Shown piece after piece: positions 1-12,172 of a stretch of 64,000 nt of DNA (positions within the stretch are counted from its first letter, which is position 1; every line of letters begins with the position of its first letter). Source of the stretch: Rotaria sp. Silwood1 (Eukaryota > Rotifera > Eurotatoria > Philodinida > Philodinidae). The translations under genes were made by a program, and so were the position numbers. Under the pieces are notes generated by a model. It saw nothing but the letters and a program-made list of their open reading frames with translations. It had not been told where the DNA came from and did not search any database. The stretch is taken from positions 86,570-150,569 of the forward strand of contig CAJNOP010000101.1 of the NCBI GenBank assembly GCA_905250075.1. Direction: 5' to 3'.

Positions 1-2
1 AT

Positions 3-317
3 TATGTTTGTAAACAAGTTTATTTTGATGATAATAATGATAAACTTAATATTTCATTAAATTTTACATTAGGTGAAGAATATTTTAATCGAAATTGGCC
101 TCTTATTGATCAACGTTTAACACAAGCAGGTCGTCGACTTGCATTATTACTTAATCAATTAGATAAAAATCGATCATCAAGAAAACTTCCACCAGATACT
201 CAAGCACTTATTATTGTCTTATGTATTGGTTTATCTATTGTTATTTTTGCTGCACTAAGTGTTTATATATATAAACGAAAAAACAATACGAAACCTGATA
301 TATTGATGTGTGATTAG
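3..317 (+). CDS. S1/P1-type nuclease, C-terminal end with membrane tail (partial)
   Basis: Open reading frame running in from the left edge to a TAG stop; 104 residues remain and no start is present. The segment WPLIDQRLTQAGRRLALLLN matches the last helix of S1/P1 zinc-dependent nucleases, where a W/L-P-x-x-x-x-R-L-x-x-A/G-G-x-R-L-A-x-x-L-N pattern closes the domain. These enzymes cut single-stranded DNA and RNA and are usually secreted or lysosomal. After this helix come about 15 polar residues, then a hydrophobic stretch (LIIVLCIGLSIVIFAALSVY), basic residues YKRKNN and a short tail, so this copy appears to be anchored with the enzyme on the outside or in a lumen. The zinc ligands lie upstream of the window. 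The family call rests on one motif; the membrane anchor is a sequence observation. Confidence 0.62.
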   Translation, partial: YVCKQVYFDDNNDKLNISLNFTLGEEYFNRNWPLIDQRLTQAGRRLALLLNQLDKNRSSRKLPPDTQALIIVLCIGLSIVIFAALSVYIYKRKNNTKPDILMCD

Positions 318-2878
318 TCTTATCATTCTTTGTTAAATAAATAAAAGAGAATTATTAGAACTTAAATATTATTGTTTTTTCATAAATTTAATTCCGAACT
401 TATAGTAATATAAGACTTCAAAATTAATGAATGCATTTATAACTAATAGAAAAAAAAGAGCATAGAAGTATATATATATTTAGACATAGATGATAATAAG
501 ATATACGTTAAAGTTAATCCTTGTCCTGCAAAATCAATTTTCAATACAGTTATTACACTTCAAGCTATATCTCTCTTAGACTAGGCTCATTTGAAAGAGA
601 TCTTATCGCGATGGATGAGAAATATGTTGTTTTTTTCTTTAATTCAATTTAATTTTTAGGATCTTCAAAGTCTTGTAGAAAATCTATGATTGTTTTGATG
701 TTAAAATTCAAATCTAAAATCCTTCATCTATCATCCGAAAGAGAATTTATCGAAGAAAAAATAAGCAGCTCACTAGAACAAATTATATTAAACACAATTT
801 CTGCAAAAATCAATGTCGAAAATTTTGTATATTTCTCTGAAGAACTCTCTAACATGATCATCAAATATAATTATATTAAGTACCAATTAAAAATTTATCC
901 GAAGTCTTATCAAGTGATTTTTTGACTACATGATGAAACTTGCAACAGTGAAGAATATTTCACCAATATGTAAAATCAACAAAGCGTCTTTTCTTCATTC
1001 AAAAAAAAAGTTCAAATTAGTTTCTTCATATTTTTCGAAATAAATGTAGATATCCCATCGATATTTCAAATCGTCCTATGATGATAAAGTTTCTATGACC
1101 CCCCCCCCCCTTGTTTTTTCTTTGAAACTACTTTGTATTTTTGCCTCAAGCGATATCAAAATGAAAGTTTCCCTCTATGCATTAGCGAACTAGTATTATC
1201 TATTCAGTGCAATATTTACTCAAAAAGAAAAGAATAAATCAGTAATTAAGAACACAAGAATAAAAACTGCTACTCATATACAAATCTAATAAGATGAACC
1301 ACAGTTACGTCTAAAAATTCGGCGTTCATTAAATTAAACATTTTACTTATATTTGATTCAAGATTTTGAATTTTACTGTTTTGTTGTTAACTTAAAAGTG
1401 TTTTACGACTAATGAACATCGTATCTTCATGTTATTTGCATTAACCATGAGTAAGCATATGTTAATACCAAAATTTTTCAATTTAAGATTTTGATGTTTT
1501 CGCTAGACTTATGTCACTGATTATTTTAATAGAACAATCGAATTCGATTAATAAACTTCGTATAATAAATCTTGAGAAGAGAAGTTATTATTAAACTGAA
1601 AATAATTAGTAACATAGAATAAGAGTCGAGCATTTTTTTTTTCAACAACTAAATTAAAGTATAGCTTAATTGATTTTTCGTTAATCGTTAACATCAATAC
1701 GAAAAATTAGCTATAGGTTAAATAAATTTAAAAATACTGCATTCGGATTCTATGGTTAGGAAATGTTTATACCACAAAACGAAAAAACTCGAATCTAGTG
1801 ATAGTTTTTCAATATCTTCTTATTCTATATATTTCAGTTCGACGACATGGAATTTTTATAAAACTTCACTAAAATCACTGGCAATCAATCATAGTAAGCT
1901 GAGAAAACTTAAATTAAAAATTTCGAAAAAAATTATTTATACACTCATATTCTTCGACCTAATGTCCGAAGAAAGAACATAGATTGGTATTATGATCATA
2001 AGTTCTATATGTGCTAGAAAATTTTTTGATCGAAATATTGTACTTTGAGGTTTTGGTAAGTTTCTTATTATGAATGATTAATCTAATGAAATATTAATAA
2101 CTCGGGAAAAAAAAAGACATATGTATCCTTATCCTATTAGGTCTTTTTTCTTTCTCACAGGTTTATACTCATAGTAAAAATATAAGTATAAAAGCTCTGA
2201 ATCATTGAGGAAAGTTTCCTTCTTTATTTCTAATTTAGTTATTTACAACGCAATATAGTAACTTATCTAAAAGGAAAATACAAAAAAAACAAAATTTCAA
2301 ACTTTTGAGTAAATTTTTATATTGACTCATAGATAATATCAAGAGTGCTTATAACACTATTCTTGCATATTGCAATTATGAATATTAGTCACATAGACGC
2401 AATCATAAAGGACTTATTCAAATTTTTGACATAAACAAGACTCATTCGTATACACCTACACAATATTTTATCTTAAAAAACATAATAAATCATAGCTGTC
2501 AACTTGTAAAAAAAGAAAAAACTCTAATCATACCCATGATCATGTGTTTTAGTCGTTTTAATTTATCTTATTAAACATTAATGGTACATATGCTTGAACG
2601 TATCATTGACATATAATACGCATAATATGATCTTTTTTATTTTCTTTGTCATGAAAAAGAAAAAGACGATGTAAACACAATGTAAGTGATTACAGGTGAT
2701 AAGATACAATAATCAAGCATTGTATTACATTATATAAACATAACCTACAAAAAAGAGAAAGAAAAAAAAAGAAATGTGGTATATTATGTCGGGTGTACTA
2801 TTGTCATTATTTCAAAGTATAGCAAAGAAAAAAAAGCGGCAAAGCAAGTGACTAATATTTGCCAATAATCAGTCCTTG
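318..2878. other. Intergenic, AT-rich, no recognisable gene
   Basis: About 2.5 kb of AT-rich sequence with scattered short frames that lack family motifs. A run of ten C near 1100 and many poly-A/T tracts are the only local features. No RNA gene or repeat with clear ends was seen. Confidence 0.5.
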
Positions 2879-4225
2879 ATGTCGTTAAATTCTATTTTAT
2901 GTGGTTTCAAACAAATACTTCCTACCATAATACCACCAGCATATGAACAATTAATTACTGGACAAGATTTAACTATTCGATTTCTTTCTGCTGAAGTTTG
3001 TTTTCATATTTTTTTTTTTTGTTTTTTTATATTTCATTTTTTTTTATAGAATTTACCAAAAATGGATCTCGTTGGTACAAGTGATACATATTTTATTGCA
3101 AAACTTGATGAAGAAATTTCATATACGCAAGTGTACAAAAATTTTTATATTCTAATTTATTGTTCTATTTTTAATAGATCAATGGTTGTAAGTAATACAT
3201 TATCACCTGAATGGAATGATGAAGAATGGATTGTTCGAAATGTTCCATTAAATGCTAAACTTACTATAAATATTTATGATAAAGATGATGATTCACTTAG
3301 TGATGATCATATTGGTCAAGTTGAAATTACTGATTTACCAAATTATCAAGCACCATCTGAAGGTCATGAAATTTTAGGTTTATTAGATAGAAATAGAGGT
3401 CAATTTCATTTAACTATTCAATCAATAGAATCATCTGAATCAAGTAAAAAACTTCCACGTTATACATTCGATGGTCCTTGTACTTATAGTCGACATAATT
3501 CACCAACGGTTGGTTATTTAACTATGCTTAATCAAGATGCTATTTATTCAACATGGAAAATTCGTTTAAGACGAATATCTGTATTTTTTCCATTATATGA
3601 ACGTCAACAATGGAATCGAAAATATCGTATAGCACAAACATTATTTAGTGGTACTCCAAGATCAATAGCTAAACAACATGTATTTAAATTAGCACATAAA
3701 ATACTTTATGGACGAACAATAAAAAATAATGAAAGTGGACGATTAAATAATGTTGATGATTTATGGAAATTAATTTTTTTTGATGATAAAACACAAAAAA
3801 TACGTACATGTATTTATACATATATTATTGATGATAATACATGGAGATTTAGTGAAACAGGTATTGGATTTTTTACTGATTATGCAAGTAAACATGCATT
3901 ACATGCTAATTGTTCAGAATATGTTCGTTATGCTGGTCAATTTCATCCACGTCCAAAATATGGATGGAATCGTTGTGATGATGAATGGGAATTAGTATTT
4001 GATAATTGGTCAGGAACATATGCACCACATGCAAATTTATTAAAAAATTTAAAAGAATTATTAGAATTTAATTTTCCTGGTTTAAATATAGTTGTATATG
4101 ATTTTAAAAATCCTTTATTACAAGAAAGTATGGATAATTTAAAATTATTTGAAGAACAAACTAAAAGAGATTCTATATGTGTTAGTAATTTAGTATTTAA
4201 ACCAACTTTTAATTCAATAAAATAA
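2879..4225 (+). CDS. C2-domain protein, three exons
   Basis: Predicted exons 2879-2995, 3050-3132 and 3178-4225 give 415 residues. Intron 1 (54 nt) and intron 2 (45 nt) have GT..AG ends and pyrimidine-rich 3' ends; phases match at both joints. Intron 2 is a multiple of three and has no stop, so the unspliced frame also stays open, but it splits the C2 domain with 15 hydrophobic residues, while splicing restores YTQVSMVVSNTLSPEWND, a canonical C2 strand. The start ATG at 2879 is the first in frame. The C2 domain covers about residues 25-135; acidic calcium-ligand positions are present (D45, D51, D101, D103, D109), so calcium-dependent membrane binding is likely. The remaining 280 residues, rich in W, Y and R, look conserved and globular but I cannot assign them. 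No signal peptide or membrane segment; probably cytosolic. Confidence 0.8.
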
Positions 4226-4812
4226 TTAGAATGGTTCTTGATTGTGAACAAAAAAAAGTTTAGGATTTCTTTCTTTATCGTGAATAATACTTTTTTTTTT
4301 TGTGAAATTGTTTTATCTTGAAATATAATAAATTATAAATTTAATAGACATCGTCGTCTGTTAAATTTTTGGGACTCAGTTTTCAATAATGATTTACAAA
4401 AACTGTTTCAGAATTTTACAAGAACACCAAAGCAAAAACGTTTTGCTTAGTAAAAAAAAACGATGTCGTCAAGTTAACCATCTATGTACAGGTACAATAA
4501 GATAAACAATACTCTGCAATATAAATAATAAGAAAATAAAATTTGTAAAAGACTATACACTAACTTCAATAAACAATTCTATTTAAAGCGCTACGAAACA
4601 TAAAATAAATATTATTATCAATGAATCAGAAAGAATAGCAAAACAAAAAAAAAAAAAATTTATTATTCAGAGTATAGTTTTGCTTGACAAAAAAAATATA
4701 TATATAGGTCATCTGTTCTTCTTTCTTTCTTTTTTCATATTGCACAATCTTTATGTAAGTACGATATATTATTATTCATCAGTTTTTTTTTTTATGTTCG
4801 TCTACATGATAC
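4226..4812. other. Intergenic spacer
   Basis: About 590 nt of AT-rich spacer between two plus-strand genes. It must hold the 3' end of the C2 gene (AATAAA-like strings near 4329 and 4569) and the promoter of the next gene. Nothing else recognised. Confidence 0.4.
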
Positions 4813-5526
4813 ATGATGGAATGTATTTTTGATGCTGATACAAGTCCTTATTTACCAAAACAACTTGCATCTATAACAAAAAATTATGATACAGATTCAT
4901 TTCATTATGATTATAAAACAAAATTATTAAATTGTAAACTTTTAACAAATAATCCATATCGATCATATTTTAAACAAGTTTATCCAACAATAATCAATGA
5001 AGATGAACTTACTGATGATATGTTAAATGTTTTAAAATCATATACAAATAGTCTTTCAAATAAATGTTATATAAAAACAAATTTAAATTTATTAAGTGAA
5101 AATTTAAATGAAATTGATTGGATTTATGTTAATAAATTACGTTCATTAATACGAGGTTTAATTCAAACAAATATAAAACATGTTTATTATCGTGGTTTAA
5201 CATTAAGTGATATAGAAATTCAATATTATATTGATAAAAAAAATGAATATTATTATACAAATTCATTTACATCATTTACAATTGATCGTTTACTTGTTTA
5301 TACAGGTAATACTTTATTAATTTTAAAAACTGAAAATTCTACTAATGAAGCAAAGAAAAATCTTGCAAATATATGGAAATGGAGTACATTTATAGAAGAA
5401 AAAGAAGCTTTGTTAGCTGTTGGAACAAAATTAAAAATTTTAAGTGTACATTATTTTGGTTGTAAATGGGAAATTGAAGTAGAATTAGCAGAAGATGATG
5501 AAGAATTCATTGAAGAAATAAATTAA
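4813..5526 (+). CDS. RSE-type mono-ADP-ribosyltransferase-like protein
   Basis: A single-exon frame of 237 residues. The R-S-E triad of arginine-specific ADP-ribosyltransferases is visible in order: R127 in YYRGL (NAD binding), S151 in the segment TNSFTSFT (the S-T-S-like strand), and the E-x-E pair E196-K-E198 followed by ALLAVGTKLKIL, the usual E-x-E-x-L-L-x-x-G-T layout. Such enzymes move ADP-ribose from NAD to protein arginines; bdelloid genomes have many copies. There is no signal peptide or membrane segment, so a cytosolic role is likely. The N-terminal 110 residues match nothing I recognise. Two ATG codons are adjacent at 4813 and 4816 and either could start. Substrate and role are unknown; it could also be an inactive relative, though the triad argues for activity. 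Confidence 0.72.
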   Translation: MMECIFDADTSPYLPKQLASITKNYDTDSFHYDYKTKLLNCKLLTNNPYRSYFKQVYPTIINEDELTDDMLNVLKSYTNSLSNKCYIKTNLNLLSENLNEIDWIYVNKLRSLIRGLIQTNIKHVYYRGLTLSDIEIQYYIDKKNEYYYTNSFTSFTIDRLLVYTGNTLLILKTENSTNEAKKNLANIWKWSTFIEEKEALLAVGTKLKILSVHYFGCKWEIEVELAEDDEEFIEEIN

Positions 5527-7238
5527 TCAAACATATATCATTTTTTTATTCATTTATTGCGACTATTTCAAAACAAAAAACAATAACTATTCTTATTTGT
5601 GTGTTTTATCAAGAATGAATCAGTATGATTCATAATTTTATTGGCATTGAATACTCTATCGAAATATAGATTCTTAATTCGATGTATTTAGGATTTAGAT
5701 AAAAATCTTGAATAATTAATATACAAGGTCATATAAATCGTATATACTGCTTTCATAGAAAATGAAAGTCATCGATCTGAAAGATCTGTAAAGTCGATTT
5801 TGTCTTCGTTAAATAAAGTGCATCGAATCGCTTAGTGATTAAGAAAAGACCTTTTCTTATTGGAAAAAAAGGTAACCTTACTGGTCTCATCGAAGCAGAA
5901 AACAATAGAGAAAATAACGAGAATCAAGACCCTTGTCTTAGTTATACAGGTAAGTTTTAAAGTAAAGGTGAACCAACAAGTCGAAGTTGTTATCTTTTTT
6001 TTCAAAACTGAGAATGAGAAAGAATTGTAAATCTAAGTTTTGAATGGAAGAGAAAAAAAAACATTTAATCAAATCTAATACTCAAGATGGATGATATGAA
6101 ATGAGTATATGCATGGATATAAAAGATATTACATCCACATCCAATACGAAAAAAGCTTACGTACGATTATAGATTTTCACTTTCTTCCAGAAATTCGAAC
6201 AATCAAAAAAAATCGATTCTCTTCTTATTCGAACCGAAGTTATTAACACAACATATCAAAAGACAGCTTTAAAAGCTGAACAAAATCAGACTAGTTCATT
6301 TTTTATTCGAAATAAACTATTGAGAACTAGCCATTTTTCTTACTAAAGAAATGTGTGATATTGGCAATGTTTTAGTAGCAGTAGGATCATGTTAAGATAG
6401 TCGAAGTTGATTTCATATATATATTGTACAGCTTTTTCTCATCCATAAAATGGTAGAAAATCGCAAACAAAATGTCAACATTTAAGAATAAAATAACCTT
6501 TTGTGTGAAAGAGTCATCGACAGTATTCATGTGTGGACAGGAAACTTTTGCTTGCTCATTGTAAACTTCACGAAAGAAATCGTTGTTGCAATGATTGAAC
6601 GAATGTTTGTTTTTATTGTGAACTATTGGATCAGTCAAAAGTAAAATGCGAATGCAGAGATAGATGCTGTGATGTCAAAGTGTTTCTATGCAGTGTGAAA
6701 TGTTGACCTAATTTAATTTACATTAGCTGTCTCACTATTTTTTATTTTCTGTTCTGTGTTTTTCTTCACGACTCATATCATGAAATAAAGAAAAATAACT
6801 TTGTTTTTTATGTTTGGTATTCTCTATGTACATTGATACATAGAACATAGGTTGTCGCTTCAATTTATGTGTTACCTTTACCAGGTAAAACGTGTGTATA
6901 AAAAATATGCAACAGAAAAAAAAAACACAATTTCACTGTTTCGTTTGTCTCATTAATGAAAATAAGGATTTGTTGAAAAATTTGTATTATTTCCATTGCC
7001 AGATATAGTTTCAATATGGGATATCACAAGGAGCATTGATTTATTCAGGTGTAGAAATCAGTTTTTATGTTATGGTGCAATATCGATGACAAAATTAGAA
7101 AGCGGAAGAATATGGACCTGATATCTGTTTTTTTTTTTCATTTCATACAAAATAAATGCTTTAGCCATGTTCACTTGTTTATCAAATTGCAAACATCACA
7201 AACCATTTTGAGTCTTTTCTCTCTCTATTTTAGACACG
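5527..7238. other. Intergenic, no recognisable gene
   Basis: About 1.7 kb of AT-rich spacer. A pyrimidine-rich stretch followed by TAG at 7231-7233, just before the next ATG, looks like a splice acceptor, so a non-coding first exon of the next gene may lie here. Confidence 0.4.
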
Positions 7239-8410
7239 ATGCAAATTGGCGTTCGAATACTTTTTACTGGCTTATTGTTAGCAGCTGTCCTTCATGGTCA
7301 AGGAGGAGGTGGTGAAGGTGATAGAAGTGGCAGTAGTGATCATAAAAATGACGTTTGGGGTTATCCAAGAGAAAGTAAAATTTATATTCGTTTATCTTTG
7401 TAATCAGGTGTACAGTTAACAAGGAATGGGGTATATTTCTTTCCAATGTTGAAAAATTATCGTTTTTTTTTTAACTTCACAGCCTTGAAAGATGCTCATT
7501 TTTACCTGATTAAAGACAAGAATTGATTCTGACTTCTTTTTCTAAAGTTGCGGCTCTTTCTTCGGTCACGTCTAATTTTTTCTTTCAAACTACTAAAAAC
7601 TAACTCATGAATTCAAAAATATTTTAACTTCTTCACTTTCTCTCTGATGTTCAAGTTTTACTTCCATCTCTGTAAGGCGTAATACTTTAATATCATTTAG
7701 CGTCATGCCTCATTAATTTAAAAAAATTTTTTTTTGGGAGTATTTTCAATATGTTATCATATTCGATAATTATTGATACTCATTAATTCGTTACAGGAGA
7801 TAATTATGGTAGAAATTATCATAGAAATGAAGAAAAACCATGCGTGACTAGTGACTGCAGCGAAAAAATAAACAACGTGGGTTACGTAATGGGATGGATA
7901 TTCATTATACTTATCATGTGTTGCTGTCTTTGCGGCTGTTGTTTAGCGAGCTCATCAAAATCTACACCAACTACGAAGGGTATCAGCGTACCAGCTGAGG
8001 AGACTTCAGTAGACAATGTAGATATTTTTCAATCAGGAGTTTGGTCAAGTCGATATTATCAATACGAAAAGTGGCATGAGCCGCAAGAGTTTTTATTGTC
8101 GTTTTATTCTGAGTCGTTTACAGTCAATGGACATGGATCGGACGAAATCGGTGTATACACTGTTACTGGCAAATATTCTACGAAAACTAATGAAATTGAG
8201 CTCATAAAAACATATCAATCAAACACAGGCGATTCTAATGAGAATTTAGGACATCAGGTTACCATTGAAGTTACGTGGAATCCGGATGAACGCCAGTTTA
8301 CAGGTAAATGGTATGTGGATACAAGTATGTTTAGTGGTGAAGACGCATTTGAACTCAAGTTTGAAAGACCACTAGGACAATTAACAGACAAGAAAAACGA
8401 CAATCCTTAA
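7239..8410 (+). CDS. Small type I membrane protein with Cys-rich anchor and beta-rich tail
   Basis: Two predicted exons, 7239-7374 and 7797-8410 (phase matched, intron 422 nt, GTAAAA..TTACAG), encode 249 residues. Residues 1-21 form a signal peptide (MQIGVRILFTGLLLAAVLHG). A short Gly/Ser-rich and charged outer part follows, with C61 and C66. The membrane span is about residues 74-96 and is packed with cysteines (MCCCLCGCC), likely palmitoylation sites. The inner part (about residues 120-245) has alternating hydrophobic and polar residues and repeated G-x-W/Y and GKW patterns, resembling a small lipocalin- or avidin-like barrel, but no known family is certain. The exon 1 frame also reads on into the intron to an early stop, so splicing is needed for the full protein. 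Function unknown. Confidence 0.68.
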
Positions 8411-9659
8411 CGAACGATGATTAAGAATATATCATTCAAAACCATAAACTTATAAATGTAAAGTGAATTTCGTCTATATTTTAGAAAAGATTCAGTTCTA
8501 ATAATCTCCAGGTATATGCTTTAGATTTGACTTTGTGTTCACAATTGTTCTAGAGCCGATCTCTTTTTTTTGTCTTTCAATAAATAAATTTTTCACCGAT
8601 GACTTTCAACATTTAAGCTCACACGGAAGCGTTTCTTTTCAAGAATTTGAGAGCTCTAATACACAGTTCATTGAATGTCTGTGCAACTGTCTCATATTCA
8701 ATGATCATACGGCTAATAAGGTAGGGCTGGTTGGATACTAGGACGAAATCTATTTTTCTTCTAAGCTTAGAGCATAAAAATGATCATTTTCGCTATTATT
8801 ATCTCGTTATGAACAGCAATCCAAAAGCGTAAAAAGAAATTATAAAATAACTTTTTTATTACTGCGAAATGTTGCGATGAGCACTGAAAATCCGAATTCG
8901 GTCATTTCTTCATTGATTGCAACTTTTAATAAGTTTAATTGGTTAATGACTTGCGAAATCTGGAAATGAAAAAGTAAGTGAGAATGGACAATTTAAGATC
9001 GAGTAGAAGTGTATTGAATAAAAATCAAAGACTTATAAATGAAGTTTCGCTTATGTGAAGATGGTCTTTCCAATTGTAATCTTTCTCTGCTCAAAAAATT
9101 TGGTATCCATTTTCACTCAACTTCATTCTATAAAAGTGTCTTGAGAAGAATATTTTCGAATGAGTAATATATCAGTAATTGGCAAACAATAAAGAAAACT
9201 TTCATTTTATCAACGACAGAAGTCACGTATTCATGATGATTTAGCACGAAAATTTCTTGACTAGTTTATTACTTTTTGAACTGTGACAATCTTCAATTGA
9301 TAGAGTCTTGTAACTAGGTACACAATTTTGTGTGGTTCGCTTTCTTGGACTTTGATTGCTGAGATATTGAATGACTAATGAATTTTTTTGCTGGATTCTA
9401 GTTTTTGAGAAAAATCATTCTTTTGGAATATGAACTAAGGCTTTGTCCATATGAAATTCTTACTTAGAACATCTTCAAAAAAACACTAAAGAGTTTTCGA
9501 CAAAGTTTCTTTGATGTATGAATTTTTTGGTTGAAAAGTTCTGAAATTTCGTTTACGAATTATTTTAATTGAAGCCTTTATGTGAACAACGTTTTAGGCC
9601 AACATGCAAAAATATCATTTTTCTTGAAAACTAGAACCTTGAAGAAATTCACGAAACAA
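8411..9659. other. Intergenic, no recognisable gene
   Basis: About 1.25 kb of AT-rich spacer downstream of the small membrane protein. Frames are short and without motifs. Confidence 0.4.
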
Positions 9660-11041
9660 CCCAAGTCAGCCCGTGCGCCATTAGTACGCGTACCGTGCGC
9701 GTCACACGTGCGCGTGACGTGCGAGACGCTCGGTACGCGCACGGATTGTCACGCGTACGTACGTGTGCGCGTACCATTAGCGACGTTCGCTTTTCCTTTT
9801 CTTTTACCATTGGTTCATTTATGAGAGACTTATTTTAATTTTCACAATTAAAAAAATGTTTTATTTCGTTCAAATGATTGTCAAACTAAAAACACTTGAG
9901 TAGACAACAACAATGACTGGAAGAAAAAAAATTCAATATTTGTTTTACAAAAAAAAATGACAAAATGTCACATCAGATAAATGTATCATGATATTTGCAA
10001 CTTTTATAAAGAAAACCAATATAAAATTAAAATTTTCTGAATAACGTACAGATGGATAAGTGTGACAGTTCCTATTTCATGATGCAAAAGAATGAACTTT
10101 AAGTTGTGACAAAGCTGCAACATAATTTCATGTACATAACTTATAAAATAAATAAGTAGCATAAATCTTATAACTTTTAACACAAATTAAATATCAATAA
10201 TAATCATCGTCATCATCCTGTTCATCATTGAACTGATCTTGACAGTTTAATTCATTGTTTATTTCAGCAATGAGAGAAGTAGTTCCTTGATCAACTTCAT
10301 CTTGATTTCGTCTAAAATACAGGATGAAGAAGAAATCTGGAACAATTAGATTAATAAAAAAAATTGTAAAAATATTATAAAAAAAATATTTAGTGTATTT
10401 TTTTTATATATATTCTAAAAAAATTATAAAAAAAGTTAAATATTGTAATATATATTCTAAAAATTATAAAAAAAAAATTCAATACTTATATATATGTATA
10501 TCCTAAAAAAAATATAAAAAAATAAATTAATTTTTAGTACATATCCTAAAAAATTATTAAAAAAATAAAATAAATATTTTAGTATATGCCCTAAAATATT
10601 ATTAAAAAAAATTAAATATTTTAATATAGATTGTAAAAACAGTTATAAAAAAAATTAATTAAATACTTTAATATACATTCTAAAAAAAAGAATCAAAAAA
10701 TAAATTAAATATTTAATTTATATTAAAAAAAATCATAGAAAAATATAAATGAAATATTTTTAAGTATATATATAAAATATATTTTTATGAGAAAAACTAA
10801 TCGTTTCAGATTTTATTCTTTTTCCAAAAAGGATGTCCGTTATATAGATATGCCTTTGTTGTTGGTACCATATATGTGGATAGACGGCCTCTCCACTGGA
10901 CGCGACATCACGTACGTCACACGAACTAGTGATGAACGCATCGGTACATCACAGTACGCGTTACGTCACTCGTGACACTAGGTGCACCAATGCGCACAAG
11001 CGTACCGTACCCCGTATCAATAGCGCACATGCTGACTTGGG
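9660..11041. mobile_element. Probable non-autonomous DNA transposon with CCCAAGTCAGC ends
   Basis: The left end reads CCCAAGTCAGC (9660-9670) and the right end GCTGACTTGGG (11031-11041), a perfect 11-bp terminal inverted repeat. Both ends continue for over 100 bp as unusually GC-rich DNA crowded with GTGCGC, TACG, CGTGACG and ACGTACGT units, in an otherwise AT-rich region; after the first 11 bp the two arms are similar in motif content (xxGTGCGCxATT) rather than identical. The middle is very AT-rich and contains a tandem repeat. No transposase frame is present. GC-rich subterminal repeats would fit transposase-binding sites. I see no clear target-site duplication, so the boundaries are inferred from the inverted ends only. 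Confidence 0.6.
10335..10790. repeat. AT-rich tandem repeat inside the transposon
   Basis: A degenerate tandem array with a unit of about 50-60 bp, built on TATATTCTAAAAAATTATAA followed by an A-rich run and TTAAATATT. Roughly seven or eight units can be followed from 10340 to 10780. It is essentially free of G and C and sits between the two GC-rich arms. Confidence 0.7.
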
Positions 11042-12172
11042 AAATAATATTTGAGCAATCAAAGCCCAAGAAATCGAACTACTTAAGAGTATACGTCTAC
11101 TAACTAGTTCATATCGATTAAACATAGACACAGTGTAAAAACGATTAGCACCCTAAAAAATGTTTTCATCTTAGTACAAATATATACTTTGATTGCCGTT
11201 CAAGTCTCTGCGACAAAATTTGTCTGCTTCTATTGCTGTATCTCTATGCTTTCTTTTGAAGTAAATGAATATGATGAAGAATGTTGCCAATCTCAACCCA
11301 CCTATATTACTCTCTCAACCATCATCGTTGAATTCCAAAATGAACTATACATGATCGTTAGAGATGCTCGATAGCAAAATTTTTATTTCATTCACACCAT
11401 GCTAGATGGGGTACGTTTCCAGATTTTTCAACGATTTTCACTAGTTTTGGCTGAAACTTTTCATAAGTTTGGTTAACAAGCCGTCTATCTTGATTTTAAC
11501 TGTAAGATCAAATGATAAGAACGCGGATGAATAATCAAAAAAAAAAAACTCGATGTTTCGTTTTCTTTTGTCAGCCAAATAGTATTGTTGTAAGATGATG
11601 ACTCATAGAGCTGATGATTCAATCACACGAGGTTTATTAACATTGCCATAAATGGGCATTATGTTGACACATAAAAATATTGAGAACAGACAAAAAAACG
11701 GTAAAGCAAAGAATCGTCATTCAACAAAATTAAGAAGTATTTTAAACAGCGATTTTCATCTGTCACTTTTGCGCGTACTTCTATATAGCATGATTTTCTT
11801 CTTCTCTACATCATATACATTTTTCATCTCTGTCATATGATTGATTCTTTCTCTCTCTGTTCTCTCTTAGGTATTTTTCTTAAATGCACTTAGAAATCAT
11901 GATATTCTAAGTATTGCTCATCAACAATACATGTAGTTAAGGATTTATTTCAATAAACAGTTTAAGCGTATTGGAACAGATATATTTTGTTACTGCTCGA
12001 TAAAGGAAAGTTCTTTTAATTGGAACAATTTCACAACAAGCAGCGACAGATCTAAGTAAGAAGAGAACGGAATTTTTTTTTTGTTGCACATTGCATTCTG
12101 ATCAAACGATCGTATTTTCTAACACTTTTAGATTTTATTCGACATTGAAATTAATCTATCAATTAGGAAAAA
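11042..12172. other. Intergenic spacer before phosphatase gene
   Basis: About 1.1 kb without a recognisable gene. The last 300 nt before 12173 should hold the promoter and 5' leader of the phosphatase gene; no specific element can be named. Confidence 0.4.

Noticed and set aside
686-1982. Two short plus-strand frames (686-925, 1752-1982)
   Set aside because: No family motif, no start context or splice partners, and composition like the surrounding AT-rich spacer.
6387-6638. Minus-strand 83-residue frame
   Set aside because: No recognisable domain and no neighbouring exon; looks like chance.
9582-9824. Plus-strand frame with many Arg, Val and Thr
   Set aside because: Generated by the GC-rich left arm of the transposon-like unit, not a gene.
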